NCBI GenBank assembly: GCA_021828425.1
Contig: JAKARN010000003.1
Coordinates: 1 to 21,208 of the forward strand
Source: Pseudomonadota bacterium
Lineage (GTDB): Bacteria > Pseudomonadota > Gammaproteobacteria > JAKAQQ01
Length of the DNA: 21,208 bases
Reading direction: 5' to 3'
Both the position numbers and the translations under genes were made by a program. The notes below the pieces were generated by a model that saw nothing but the letters and a program-made list of their open reading frames with translations, was not told where the DNA came from and made no database searches. Every line of letters begins with the position of its first letter. Within the stretch, counting starts at the first letter, position 1. Shown in pieces: positions 1-7,727 of this stretch.

Positions 1-1
1 G

Positions 2-652
2 CTTTTCCTGGTCGAGGGGGATTCGGCAGGTGGATCGGCCCGGCAGGCGCGTGATCGGACCTTTCAGGCCATCCTTCCCCTGCGGGGGAAAATCCTCAAT
101 ACCTGGGAAAGCAGTTCCGGTGAGGTCCTGGATTCTGCCGAGATCCGGGATCTGGCCACGGCACTCGGCATCCAGCCCGGAATGAGCAACTTGGCGGGAC
201 TGCGTTACGGGCGGATCTGTATCCTGGCCGATGCCGACTCCGATGGTGCGCATATCGCCACCCTCTTGTGTGCCCTTTTTGTCCGCCACTTCCCCGAGAT
301 CATCCGGCAGGGACGGCTTTATGTGGCCATGCCACCACTCTACCGGATTGATGTCGGCACCACCGTCTACTATGCGCTGGATGAAGGAGAAAAGACCGGA
401 ATCCTGGATCGCCTGCAGGCGGAAGGCCGGCGCGAAAAAGTCCAGGTGACGCGTTTCAAGGGGTTGGGCGAAATGAATCCCGAACAGCTTCGTGAGACCA
501 CCCTGGCCCCGGAAACGCGCCGTCTGGTCCGGTTGAGCTGGGAAACGGCCCGGGAGACGGAAGAGATCCTGGACCGGTTGCTGTCGCGCCGGCGGGCGGG
601 TGACCGAAGGGTATGGCTCGAGAACGAAGGACGCTTCGCGGTTCCGCTCTAG
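2..652 (+). CDS. parE: DNA topoisomerase IV subunit B, C-terminal part (partial at left edge)
   Basis: This is the ATPase subunit of topoisomerase IV, which decatenates daughter chromosomes together with ParC. The 216 visible residues cover the TOPRIM domain and the C-terminal end; the GHKL ATPase and transducer domains lie outside the window. The frame is open from base 2 and begins LFLVEGDSAGGSA, the TOPRIM glutamate motif. DADSDGAH (from about base 230) is the Mg-binding DxD motif, and RFKGLGEMNPEQLRETT is the conserved C-terminal block shared by ParE and GyrB. Features that favour ParE over GyrB are the QARDRTFQAILPLRGKILN stretch, the spacing to DADSDG with no large GyrB-type insertion, and MPPLYRID followed by VYYALDE. 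The TAG stop at 650-652 overlaps the stop of the convergent OsmC-family gene. Family assignment is firm; only the missing N-terminus limits it. Confidence 0.95.
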   Translation, partial: LFLVEGDSAGGSARQARDRTFQAILPLRGKILNTWESSSGEVLDSAEIRDLATALGIQPGMSNLAGLRYGRICILADADSDGAHIATLLCALFVRHFPEIIRQGRLYVAMPPLYRIDVGTTVYYALDEGEKTGILDRLQAEGRREKVQVTRFKGLGEMNPEQLRETTLAPETRRLVRLSWETARETEEILDRLLSRRRAGDRRVWLENEGRFAVPL

Positions 653-1089
653 AGGGCATCCACACGGGCCGGATCCGGCCAGGTGGTGACGACCCGCACC
701 TCGACCGTGACCTCCGAGTTCAGGCTGGCTCCGACCGAACAGTAACGTTCATGGGAAAGGATGGCCGCCTGGCGTAACGCCTCTTCCGTGACGCCGGGGC
801 CGCAACCGACATGTCGGACCGTGATCGACTGAAAACGGCGGGGGTGGCTCTCGGCGCGGTAGCCTTCAATCTCGATCCGGTAGTGGCTGAGTGGCTGCCG
901 CTTCTTCCGCATGATTTCGACGACATCGATTCCGGAACAGGCGCCCAAGGCGGCCAGCAGGAGTTCCGTGGGCTTGAGCCCGGTTGGGGAACTCCCGCCG
1001 TCCAAGATCAGGTTCGTCCCGTTCCGGTTGACTCCCCGGAAAGCCAGGTTGTCTAGATAGTCGACTTCGATGTGGACGGCATCGTTCAT
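649..1089 (-). CDS. OsmC/Ohr-family protein (putative peroxiredoxin-like redox protein)
   Basis: The 146-residue product has the OsmC fold signature. It shows PTELLLAALGACSGIDVVEIM near residues 40-60 and ERYCSVGASL near residues 115-123. The two cysteines, C51 and C117, are 66 residues apart, the same spacing as the redox pair C59/C125 of E. coli OsmC. Family members reduce organic hydroperoxides, or in the YhfA-like branch have no settled function. The KKRQPLSHYRIEIEG stretch looks more like the YhfA-like or general OsmC branch than Ohr, so a subfamily is not assigned. I chose the ATG at 1089. A TTG at 1110 would add seven residues (to give 153) but would overlap the neighbour's stop. No strong Shine-Dalgarno is visible for either start. 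It is the last gene of the leftward group, and its stop shares bases with the parE stop. Confidence 0.85.
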   Translation of the reverse strand: MNDAVHIEVDYLDNLAFRGVNRNGTNLILDGGSSPTGLKPTELLLAALGACSGIDVVEIMRKKRQPLSHYRIEIEGYRAESHPRRFQSITVRHVGCGPGVTEEALRQAAILSHERYCSVGASLNSEVTVEVRVVTTWPDPARVDAL

Positions 1090-1110
1090 GCAGGGTACCC
1101 GTGGAAACAA

Positions 1111-1512
1111 TCAGGGGGGAGGCCCGTCAACGGCCACCCAGCCGCCCATGCAGCTGGTGACGAAAGGATAGAAACCCGGAGGAGACAGGCAGTACCAACG
1201 CAGTTGTGTAGGCGGCGGAGGTTCCATCAGGAAAGGGGTTCCCGCAAGGGGAGCACCGGGGAGGGGAATGGGACCCGAGCCGTAGTAAGGGGGAAAGGGA
1301 TGGATGGGGGTGAGGTAAAAATACCACCGGTGATTGCTCCTCCACCACCAACCGTAGCGCCCGTGGTGCCATCCCTTCTGCCAGCGGCCGGTTTTCCAAC
1401 CGCGGGGAGCCTTGAGGGGCTGGACCCGTGCAGGTCGGGCAGGCTTCGGGGTGGCCCAAGCGGCCATGGGGAGAAACGCGAGGCACAGGACCAGACCCCC
1501 CACCCGGCTCAT
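1111..1512 (-). CDS. small secreted W/Y/P-rich protein with a C-terminal CxxxxxFYPFVxxCxxGW motif
   Basis: This 133-residue protein has no function I can assign. The start at 1512 begins a clear Sec signal peptide (MSRVGGLVLCLAFLPMAAWA, cleavage likely after A20) and has an AGAG Shine-Dalgarno-like stretch upstream; a longer reading frame to 1599 would bury the signal. The mature part is basic and aromatic at residues 38-66 (RGW, RWQKGWHHGRYGWWWR), proline-rich at residues 70-105, and ends with WYCLSPPGFYPFVTSCMGGW. That tail has cysteines at 108 and 121 that could form a disulfide. The C-terminal pattern (Cys, aromatic-Pro-x-Val, Cys, Gly-Trp) is one I recognise from many small proteobacterial periplasmic or envelope proteins without known role. 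A weak promoter candidate on the minus strand (TTGACC at 1594-1599, 17-base spacer, CAACAT at 1571-1576) lies upstream. The gene sits 21 bases before the OsmC-family start, so the two may be cotranscribed. Confidence 0.7.
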   Translation of the reverse strand: MSRVGGLVLCLAFLPMAAWATPKPARPARVQPLKAPRGWKTGRWQKGWHHGRYGWWWRSNHRWYFYLTPIHPFPPYYGSGPIPLPGAPLAGTPFLMEPPPPTQLRWYCLSPPGFYPFVTSCMGGWVAVDGPPP

Positions 1513-1620
1513 GCGCTCTCTGCCATGGGTCGGACCACCCCCTGTTCGACAGGACCGGTGCATGGTTGGAATGTTGCACGGAAACTCGGGTGCGGTCAAA
1601 TGCGGTCCGCGTGGGCCGAT

Positions 1621-3246
1621 TCAGGTGTATCCCCAGTGCCGGACCCAGGGATCGAGAACCGGAGCCAAGGGTTCCAGCGCCGATGCGTATGCTCGCCAGC
1701 GCCCTACCCGGTCATCCCGGATCGGGCGTGAGACTTGATCGTAGCTCGGGGTTCCGATGCGGATTCCCGCCAGGCGGCTTTCGGGATGGACCATGGTGGG
1801 CTCAAACTCAAGTCCCAAGAAATCACAGAGAGCTTGAAGTTCTCCTGCCGGGTTCCCGACCAGACGTTCATAGGTTTGGATATGGACCTGGTCTGGTGGC
1901 AGGACCCGCTGCCGTTCTTTCTCGAAAACATCCATGACGAGATCGTAATAAGCCGCTGTTCCGGGCAAGGTCCGGAAATGCCGCATGGCCGGGTTGGGGC
2001 TGAAGACCTGGAGATAGCAGCTCAGGCAAACGTCCCGAGGATCCCGGATGGCGACGAGAAAGCGGGCACGGGGGAACAGGCAATGCAGCCACGCGGAAAA
2101 GGCACTGTTGAGCGGAAGTTTATCGATCATCCAGCCTGATTCGCCGAGACCCGTCGGTCGAAGCGTCGACTCGGCCTGATCGAGCAGAGCCTCGATCTCG
2201 TCCGCCCCGAGTGGACGGATGGGGTCTTTCAGGGAGGCCATGACCCGGGCGAGGATCGGGGCCAGGGGATTGGTTTCCTCCAGCACATGGAGGGCGGGGT
2301 GCATCGAGAGCATGCGGTCGAGGAGCGTGGTCCCGGAGCGGGGGAAGCCGACCAGAAAAGCCAGTCGTTGCCCGGCCTCCGCCCGGCGGGTGGCCCAGGA
2401 CTGCAAAATGGTCATGGCTTCCGGATGATCCTTGAGCAGGCGGATCGACCGTGTTCCGTAAAGTCCCTCCGGGTCCGCCGGACGGTCGGACTCCGCCAGG
2501 TGACGGTGCCCTGCCCGAACGGCTTCAAGTGCCTCGTCCACCCGTCCCAAGGCATCCAAGGCCCGGGCGCGCCGTCCTTCGCGGACTGCACGGTCGGCGG
2601 AAGAGAGACGCCGGGGATCCAGGTTGTCGAGCCGGTCGAGTGCACATTGGGGGTCACCCGATCGTGCGGCCAGTTGCGCGGAGACGAAAGTGGCCAGCAC
2701 ATGATCCGGACGGCGGGCCAGGACCTGGTCTACCCAGGGTCGGGCCGCATCCGGCTGGTTGGTTTCCTCAAGAAGAGCCGCATAGTGAGCTGCGGCATCG
2801 AGATGACCCGGATCGAGGCTGAGGCAGCGGGGATACGCCTGGAGCGCCTCCGTTGTCCGCCCCAGTTCCTCAAGGCATCGGGCGCGGTTGAAATGGGCCT
2901 CCGGATGCCTGGGGTTGGCCTTGACGATCGCCTCGAAGTGTTCAAGGCCCCGGATCCATTGTTGCCTCTCGCAGGCGATGACCCCGAGACCAAACCGGGC
3001 CGCCTCGGACCGGGGATTGCGGGCGAGAAGAGCTTCGAGAAACGGTTCGGCTTCTCCTTGATTTCCCGTGGCAACCAGGGACAATCCGAGAAGTTCGCCC
3101 GCCGGGATCCAGTCTGGATCGTGTCGGTGCAGGATCCGGAGTCGGTGTATCGCTTCCTCGAAATGACCTTCGCGGTAGTCCTGGACCGACCTCTCGAACT
3201 CCCGGCGGACCTCAGGAGGAACGGCTTTTTCCGCCCAGGGCATCAT
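1621..3246 (-). CDS. tetratricopeptide-repeat sulfotransferase family protein
   Basis: The 541-residue product has two parts. Residues 14 to about 250 form helical TPR repeats, for example [39 protein letters not shown] and [18 protein letters not shown]. From about residue 290 to the end is a sulfotransferase domain. [14 protein letters not shown] (300-313) is the 5'-phosphosulfate-binding loop for PAPS, and RDPRDVCLS (401-409) is the 3'-phosphate-binding motif. The family moves sulfate from PAPS to hydroxyl or tyrosine acceptors; the acceptor here cannot be told from sequence. No signal peptide or membrane segment is seen, so it is probably cytoplasmic. The start overlaps the 3' end of tdh by 35 bases. 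Two ATGs lie in tandem (3246 and 3243), and a GGAG fits the second slightly better. Tight overlap with tdh implies cotranscription, although no metabolic link to threonine is known. Confidence 0.88.
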   Translation of the reverse strand: MMPWAEKAVPPEVRREFERSVQDYREGHFEEAIHRLRILHRHDPDWIPAGELLGLSLVATGNQGEAEPFLEALLARNPRSEAARFGLGVIACERQQWIRGLEHFEAIVKANPRHPEAHFNRARCLEELGRTTEALQAYPRCLSLDPGHLDAAAHYAALLEETNQPDAARPWVDQVLARRPDHVLATFVSAQLAARSGDPQCALDRLDNLDPRRLSSADRAVREGRRARALDALGRVDEALEAVRAGHRHLAESDRPADPEGLYGTRSIRLLKDHPEAMTILQSWATRRAEAGQRLAFLVGFPRSGTTLLDRMLSMHPALHVLEETNPLAPILARVMASLKDPIRPLGADEIEALLDQAESTLRPTGLGESGWMIDKLPLNSAFSAWLHCLFPRARFLVAIRDPRDVCLSCYLQVFSPNPAMRHFRTLPGTAAYYDLVMDVFEKERQRVLPPDQVHIQTYERLVGNPAGELQALCDFLGLEFEPTMVHPESRLAGIRIGTPSYDQVSRPIRDDRVGRWRAYASALEPLAPVLDPWVRHWGYT

Positions 3247-4270
3247 CGCTCCAGTCGAGCGTAACCTTGCCGGACTGCCCGCTTCGCATGACCTCGAATG
3301 CCTGTTCGAAATCAGGAGCGGGAAATCGGTGGGTCAGAACCGGGCGCACGTCAAGTCCGGTTTCCAGCAGGGCCGCCATCTTGTACCAGGTTTCGAAAAT
3401 TTCGCGTCCATAAATGCCTTTGAGTCTGAGGCCCCGGAAAACGATCGCATTCCAATCGAGTTCGATGGTGCTCGAGGCAATGCCCAAGAGGGCCAAGGCT
3501 CCACCGTTGCGCATGTTTTCCAGCAAAAGCCGAATGGCCTCGCGCTGACCGGACATTTCAAGGCCCACATCGAATCCCTCGGTCAGGCCCAGTTTTTTCA
3601 TCGTGTTTTCGAGATTTTCCTGCCGGATATTCAGTGCGGCGTCCGCACCCATCTTCCGGGCAAGTGCGAGCCGGTAGTCGTTGACGTCCGTTACGACAAT
3701 CCGGCGGGCGCCCACACGGCGGGCAATGGCCGTCGCCATGACCCCGATCGGGCCGGCGCCGGTAATCAGCACGTCCTCCCCCACGAGATCGAAGCTCAAC
3801 GCGGTATGGGTGGCGTTACCCAGGGGATCCAGGAATGCGGCGATCTCGTCGGGAATCGAGTCCGGCAGGGGAAAGATATTCGCGGCGGGCAATGAGAGAT
3901 ATTCGGCAAAACAGCCTGGACGCTGGACCCCGAGGCCCACCGTGTGGGGGCACAGGTGGCGCCGGCCCGCCCGGCAGTTGCGGCAGTGCCCACAGGTGAT
4001 GTGTCCCTCGCCTGAAACCCGCTGACCGACCCGGAGCCCCGTGACCTCGCTGCCCACCTCGATGATCGTGCCGACAAATTCGTGACCAATCGTCAGAGGA
4101 ACCGGGATGGTTTTCTGTGCCCATGCATCCCAGTTGTAGATATGGATATCTGTTCCGCAGATCGCGGTTTTCCGGGTCCGGATCAGCACATCGTTCGGGC
4201 CGATCCCGGGTTCGGGGACGGAGGTCAGTGTGAGTCCGGGACCGGCGGTTTTCTTGACCAAGGCTTTCAT
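3212..4270 (-). CDS. tdh: L-threonine 3-dehydrogenase
   Basis: A zinc-dependent medium-chain dehydrogenase that oxidises L-threonine to 2-amino-3-ketobutyrate with NAD+. The catalytic zinc ligands are visible as C38 (AICGTD) and H63-E64 (GHEF). The structural zinc cysteines are C93, C96, C99 and C107. The Rossmann motif GAGPIG is at 171-176, followed by D195 after the second strand, which fits NAD preference. The 352 residues exceed the roughly 341 of E. coli Tdh. Similarity ends at GKVTLDW, and the extra C-terminal residues (about [11 protein letters not shown]) fall where the sulfotransferase gene overlaps. The gene lies 33 bases downstream of kbl, the classic kbl-tdh order, so the two enzymes form the two-step threonine-to-glycine pathway. 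A GAGAAG before the ATG is a plausible ribosome binding site. Confidence 0.96.
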   Translation of the reverse strand: MKALVKKTAGPGLTLTSVPEPGIGPNDVLIRTRKTAICGTDIHIYNWDAWAQKTIPVPLTIGHEFVGTIIEVGSEVTGLRVGQRVSGEGHITCGHCRNCRAGRRHLCPHTVGLGVQRPGCFAEYLSLPAANIFPLPDSIPDEIAAFLDPLGNATHTALSFDLVGEDVLITGAGPIGVMATAIARRVGARRIVVTDVNDYRLALARKMGADAALNIRQENLENTMKKLGLTEGFDVGLEMSGQREAIRLLLENMRNGGALALLGIASSTIELDWNAIVFRGLRLKGIYGREIFETWYKMAALLETGLDVRPVLTHRFPAPDFEQAFEVMRSGQSGKVTLDWSDDALGGKSRSS

Positions 4271-4303
4271 GCGTGACTTCTCAGAAGGGGGGAGGGGACG
4301 GGG

Positions 4304-5491
4304 CTAAAGCACTCCGGTTGCACGGCCGGCCCGTTCAAACGCCTCCAGTGCCCGGTCGAGATCGGCCGGCTCGTGGGCAGCCGAGACCTGGGTCCGGATC
4401 CGGGCCTGACCCTGGGGGACAACCGGGTAGGAAAAGCCCACGGCGTAAACCCCCTCCTCGAGCAGGGCTGCGGCCATTTTTTGGGTGCGGAGCGCGTCAT
4501 GCAACAGGATGGGAATGATCGGGTGCGTGCCGGGGATCAGTTCGAAACCGAGCGCGGTCAAGCCTTCCCGAAACCGACGGGCGTTCTCCAGAAGACGGAC
4601 CCGGGGCCTTGCATCCTCGCGGATCAATGACAATGCGGCCAGCGAGGTGGCCGCGATCACGGGAGCGAGGCTGTTCGAGAACAGGTAGGGACGGGACCGC
4701 TGCCGCAGCCAGTCGATGATGGGCTGGGACGAGGCGGTATAGCCGCCACTCGCGCCGCCCAGTGCCTTGCCCAGCGTCCCGGTGAGGATGTGCACCTGCC
4801 CCTCGACGCCCTGTTTCTCGGCCGTCCCCCGACCACCCGGTCCCCAGAACCCGACCGCATGTGAGTCATCCACCATGACGAGTGCATCGTAACGCTTGGC
4901 CAGCGTAACGATTCCGGTCAGATCGGCTTCCAGGCCGTCCATGGAAAAAATACCATCCGTCACGATCAGCCGGTGGCGCGCCTTCCCGGTTTTCTGGAGC
5001 AGATCCTCGAGTGCGTTGAGGTCACGATTGGGGTAACGGTAACGGGGGGTTTTGCATAACCGGATGCCGTCAATCAGGCTCGCGTGGTTCAGGCTATCGC
5101 TGATCACGGCGTCGGATTCATCAAACAGGGCTTCGAAAAGCCCCCCGTTGGCATCGAAACAGGAGGAGTAGAGCAGGGTGGCAGGCTGGTTCAGGAAGTC
5201 GGCCAGGGCCTGCTCGAGATTGACGTGGATATCCTGGGTTCCGCAGATGAAGCGGACGGAGGCGAGTCCGTAGCCATAGCGTTCGAGAGCTTCCCGGGCC
5301 CGGGTGACCAGGACCGGATGCCCGGCCAGCCCGAGATAGTTGTTGGCGCAGAGATTGATCATCTCCCGCCCATCGGCCAGGCGAACGCGGGCACCCTGGG
5401 GGGAGGTGATGACGCGCTCCGACTTGTAGAGACCCTCCCTCCGCAGGTCAGACAGCGCTTGGTTCAGCCGGTCTTCGATGGCATGGGGCAC
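4304..5491 (-). CDS. kbl: 2-amino-3-ketobutyrate coenzyme A ligase (glycine C-acetyltransferase)
   Basis: A PLP enzyme of the alpha-oxoamine synthase family. It cleaves 2-amino-3-ketobutyrate with CoA to glycine and acetyl-CoA, completing threonine breakdown after Tdh. The 395-residue length is close to the E. coli enzyme (398). Motifs seen are NLCANNYLGLAGHP (about 46-59), RFICGTQDIH (80-89), the PLP-ring histidine H136 in NHASLIDG, VDDSHAVGFWG with D208 and H211, and the Schiff-base lysine K242 in TLGKALGGASGG. The CANNYLGL and FICGT segments favour Kbl over BioF or HemA. The start is a GTG at 5491 with GAGG about eight bases upstream; no in-frame ATG occurs until residue 44, which is too late. 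It is the first gene of the leftward unit and is divergent from arnT. Confidence 0.96.
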   Translation of the reverse strand: MPHAIEDRLNQALSDLRREGLYKSERVITSPQGARVRLADGREMINLCANNYLGLAGHPVLVTRAREALERYGYGLASVRFICGTQDIHVNLEQALADFLNQPATLLYSSCFDANGGLFEALFDESDAVISDSLNHASLIDGIRLCKTPRYRYPNRDLNALEDLLQKTGKARHRLIVTDGIFSMDGLEADLTGIVTLAKRYDALVMVDDSHAVGFWGPGGRGTAEKQGVEGQVHILTGTLGKALGGASGGYTASSQPIIDWLRQRSRPYLFSNSLAPVIAATSLAALSLIREDARPRVRLLENARRFREGLTALGFELIPGTHPIIPILLHDALRTQKMAAALLEEGVYAVGFSYPVVPQGQARIRTQVSAAHEPADLDRALEAFERAGRATGVL

Positions 5492-5512
5492 GGGAGATCC
5501 TCAAAGACCGGT

Positions 5513-5518
5513 ATTTTA
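5513..5518 (-). promoter_or_regulatory. possible -10 element for kbl-tdh
   Basis: On the minus strand this reads TAAAAT, one mismatch from the sigma-70 -10 consensus. It would place a transcript start about 15 bases before the kbl GTG. No matching -35 is seen 16-18 bases further upstream, where the sequence is GC-rich, so the call is weak. Confidence 0.3.
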
Positions 5519-5586
5519 CACGCCTCCCCTATCCCCGGGCCTGCGAGCGAGGAGGGAGGTGAGAGATGGGGATTCCCGCACCGTTC

Positions 5587-5592
5587 TATAAT
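5587..5592 (+). promoter_or_regulatory. -10 element (TATAAT) upstream of the arn operon
   Basis: An exact TATAAT in an otherwise GC-rich stretch, 60 bases before the arnT start. The expected -35 position (about 5564-5569, AGATGG) does not resemble TTGACA, which suggests a promoter that needs an activator. No PmrA-type CTTAAG repeat is visible between 5492 and 5652. The predicted leader of about 50 bases contains the AGAGGA ribosome binding site at 5642-5647. Confidence 0.5.
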
Positions 5593-5652
5593 GAAAAGGA
5601 CAGCGGCTCCATCGGCAGGATGGACGCTTTCCTGAAATGAAAGAGGACCATT

Positions 5653-7353
5653 TTGACCGACTGTCCATCCGTCATGAAAAACCGGTCCCGGAACCGGATC
5701 TTCTGGATACTTGGACTGTTCCTGTTCGTGGCCATCTGGTTCGGCACGATCGGGCACCGTGCCCTGTTCCAGACCGATGAGGGACGCTACGCCGAGATTC
5801 CGCGCGAGATGCTGGTTACCGGCAACTGGCTCACTCCGCGTCTCGATGGCTTCAAGTATTTTGAAAAGCCCCCTCTCCAGTACTGGGCGACGGCGACCAG
5901 TTTCGTCGTGTTTGGGGAGCATACGTGGTCGGCCCGGCTCTATACCGCCCTCACGGGACTGTTCACCCTGCTCGTCCTCGGTTGGGCCGGCACGCGGCTC
6001 TGGAGCGCGCGGGTCGGCTGGCTGGCGGCGGCGGTGGGGGCCAGCAGTCTTTACCTGGTTTTGATGGCGCATTTCAACACGCTCGATCTGGGGGTCACCT
6101 TTTGGATGACCCTCAACCTCTGCACCTTCCTCGTGGCCCAGTCCCAGCCCTCGAACATTCCGCGCCGCCGGGCCTACATGTATGTGAGCTGGGTGGCCTC
6201 GGCCCTGGCCGTCATGAGCAAGGGACTGATCGGCGTGGTGCTGCCGGGATGCGTGCTCCTGCTCTACGTCTTTATCCGACGGGACTATGCCCTGCTCAAG
6301 CGATTGCATTATTACGGCGGGTTGGCCCTGTTCGTTCTCTTTGGAGTACCCTGGTTTTTCTGGATCACGGTCCGGAATCCGGAATTTTTCCACTACTTCT
6401 TCATCTACCAGCATTTTGACCGCTATCTCGATGGCGTGGCCCACCGACCCGGTCCCCTCTGGTACTTCTTGCCCATTCTGCTCCTGGGTGTGCTTCCATG
6501 GGTGCGGGAGGCGGCCCGGGTTCTGGGGACCGGCTGGCGCGGGTCGGTCCGACAGGAGCCGGACGGAGTCGACACGAGATTTCTGCTCTGGCTCTATGTC
6601 GTATTTATCGTCGTGTTTTTCTCCCTTTCGAGTTCCAAGCTCCCGAGTTACATCCTGCCCGTCATGCCGGCTCTGGCACTCCTCATCGGTCAAGAACTGG
6701 CGGAAATGGAGCCGTCCCGCCTCTGGGTCGCCCTTGTGCTGACCGCAGGACTCGCTTTTCTCGGGATGCTGGCCGCCCCGCTCTGGATCGCGTCGATCCG
6801 GCCGGCCGGAGTGGCCCGGATCTACGGTCGGGTCGAACCCTGGCTCATTGGGGTTTTCGGTTGCCTGCTCGTGGTTTCGGCGGCGGCCGGGTGGTTGAGA
6901 CGGCGTGGTGCCGGAACCGTTGCCTTGGTCACACTCCTGGCTGCGGGCTGGTTCGTTGCCATTTCCCTGATCAACTGGTCCGCCCAAGCACTGGATCCGA
7001 TCTACTCGACCCGCGCCTTCGCCCACGCCCTCAAGCCGTGGAACCAGCCCGATCGTCCCTTCTACATCGTGGCCAACTACCAGCAGTCCCTGCCGTTTTA
7101 CCTCCGGCGTACGGTGACCCTCGTGGCCTGGCGCGGGGAGATCGGTTACGGAATCGGTCTTGCGAAAAAAGCCGGTCACCTCAATGACCGGCGTTTCATT
7201 CCCACGCTCGCAGCCTTTCACCGGATCTGGCTGACCCATCCCCAGGCGGTGGCGATCCTCCGGAAGGGGCTTTATGCCCGCCTGCTCCGGGAGGGCTGGC
7301 CATTCACCGTGGTGGCCTCCAATGTTCGACGGGTGGCGGTGGTGCACCCATGA
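5653..7353 (+). CDS. arnT: ArnT-family lipid A 4-amino-4-deoxy-L-arabinose transferase (GT83 integral membrane enzyme)
   Basis: This enzyme transfers L-Ara4N from undecaprenyl phosphate to lipid A phosphates on the periplasmic face of the inner membrane. The 566-residue product (E. coli ArnT is 550) is a polytopic membrane protein. Its first helix is at about 17-35, followed by the catalytic loop FQTDEGRYAEIPREML (about 39-54) with D42-E43, then GNWLTPRLDGFKYFEKPPLQYW. These match the PMT/ArnT glycosyltransferase core. A soluble C-terminal region follows the last helices at about residue 450. The start is TTG at 5653, backed by AGAGGA at 5642-5647 with a five-base spacer. The alternative ATG at 5674 has no ribosome binding site. 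The stop overlaps the next start in ATGA at 7350. Membership of the arn operon supports the substrate assignment over other GT83 enzymes. Confidence 0.92.
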   Translation: MTDCPSVMKNRSRNRIFWILGLFLFVAIWFGTIGHRALFQTDEGRYAEIPREMLVTGNWLTPRLDGFKYFEKPPLQYWATATSFVVFGEHTWSARLYTALTGLFTLLVLGWAGTRLWSARVGWLAAAVGASSLYLVLMAHFNTLDLGVTFWMTLNLCTFLVAQSQPSNIPRRRAYMYVSWVASALAVMSKGLIGVVLPGCVLLLYVFIRRDYALLKRLHYYGGLALFVLFGVPWFFWITVRNPEFFHYFFIYQHFDRYLDGVAHRPGPLWYFLPILLLGVLPWVREAARVLGTGWRGSVRQEPDGVDTRFLLWLYVVFIVVFFSLSSSKLPSYILPVMPALALLIGQELAEMEPSRLWVALVLTAGLAFLGMLAAPLWIASIRPAGVARIYGRVEPWLIGVFGCLLVVSAAAGWLRRRGAGTVALVTLLAAGWFVAISLINWSAQALDPIYSTRAFAHALKPWNQPDRPFYIVANYQQSLPFYLRRTVTLVAWRGEIGYGIGLAKKAGHLNDRRFIPTLAAFHRIWLTHPQAVAILRKGLYARLLREGWPFTVVASNVRRVAVVHP

Positions 7354-7727
7354 GCCTCATCGCTTTTCTCCTGATCCTGGCCGGTGTTCTCTTGAATGCG
7401 ATCGCCCAGTTGCTGCTCAAGATGGCCGTCCGCGGTATGGGTCCCATCGCCCTGAGCCCCGAAACACTGCTCCGCAGTGGGTGGTCACTCGCTCAGAACC
7501 CCTATATCCTGGCGGGTCTCGCCTGTTACGTCGTGAGTCTCGTGGTCTGGATCCTCGCGCTCTCGCGGGTCGAGGTCAGTCTGGCCTATCCGATGCTGTC
7601 TTTGGGCTACATCGTGACGGCCATCGGTGCCTGGGTGTTTTTCTCGGAGCGCCTGGAGCCGCTGCAGTGGCTGGGAATCGGCGTCATCATTGTCGGTGTG
7701 ATCCTGTTGGCCCGGGGGCGCACATGA
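7350..7727 (+). CDS. SMR/EamA-type membrane protein, probable L-Ara4N-phosphoundecaprenol flippase subunit (ArnE/ArnF-like)
   Basis: A 125-residue protein of four predicted membrane helices (about 3-25, 46-66, 72-95 and 100-122) in the small multidrug resistance fold. The LLNAIAQLLLKMAV and SLAYPMLSLGYIVTAIGAWVFFSERL segments are typical of ArnE/ArnF. In E. coli, ArnE (111 aa) and ArnF (128 aa) together move undecaprenyl-phosphate-L-Ara4N to the periplasmic side. Here only one such gene lies in the cluster, so it may work as a homodimer or pair with a subunit encoded elsewhere. I cannot say whether it is ArnE or ArnF; the length is nearer ArnF. It is joined to both neighbours by ATGA overlaps (7350-7353 and 7724-7727), which points to translational coupling. 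Confidence 0.8.
   Translation: MSLIAFLLILAGVLLNAIAQLLLKMAVRGMGPIALSPETLLRSGWSLAQNPYILAGLACYVVSLVVWILALSRVEVSLAYPMLSLGYIVTAIGAWVFFSERLEPLQWLGIGVIIVGVILLARGRT

Noticed and set aside
1513..1620. Possible small RNA or terminator between the sulfotransferase gene and the W/P-rich gene
   Set aside because: Only a short direct repeat (TGCGGTC twice) and a weak promoter-like pair are seen, with no stem followed by a T tract.
2287..3264. 325-codon plus-strand frame opposite the TPR-sulfotransferase
   Set aside because: The minus-strand product has clear PAPS-binding motifs and TPR repeats, while the plus-strand translation has none.
5464..7347. 627-codon open frame on the minus strand opposite arnT
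   Set aside because: The translation is rich in H, P, R, G, Q and E with no domain or hydrophobic pattern, which is what the complement of a high-GC membrane-protein gene gives. arnT on the other strand is clearly real.
7274..7723. N-terminal extension of the ArnB frame upstream of 7724
   Set aside because: The frame is open but overlaps the entire SMR gene. The ATG at 7724 fits the family N-terminus and the ATGA coupling.
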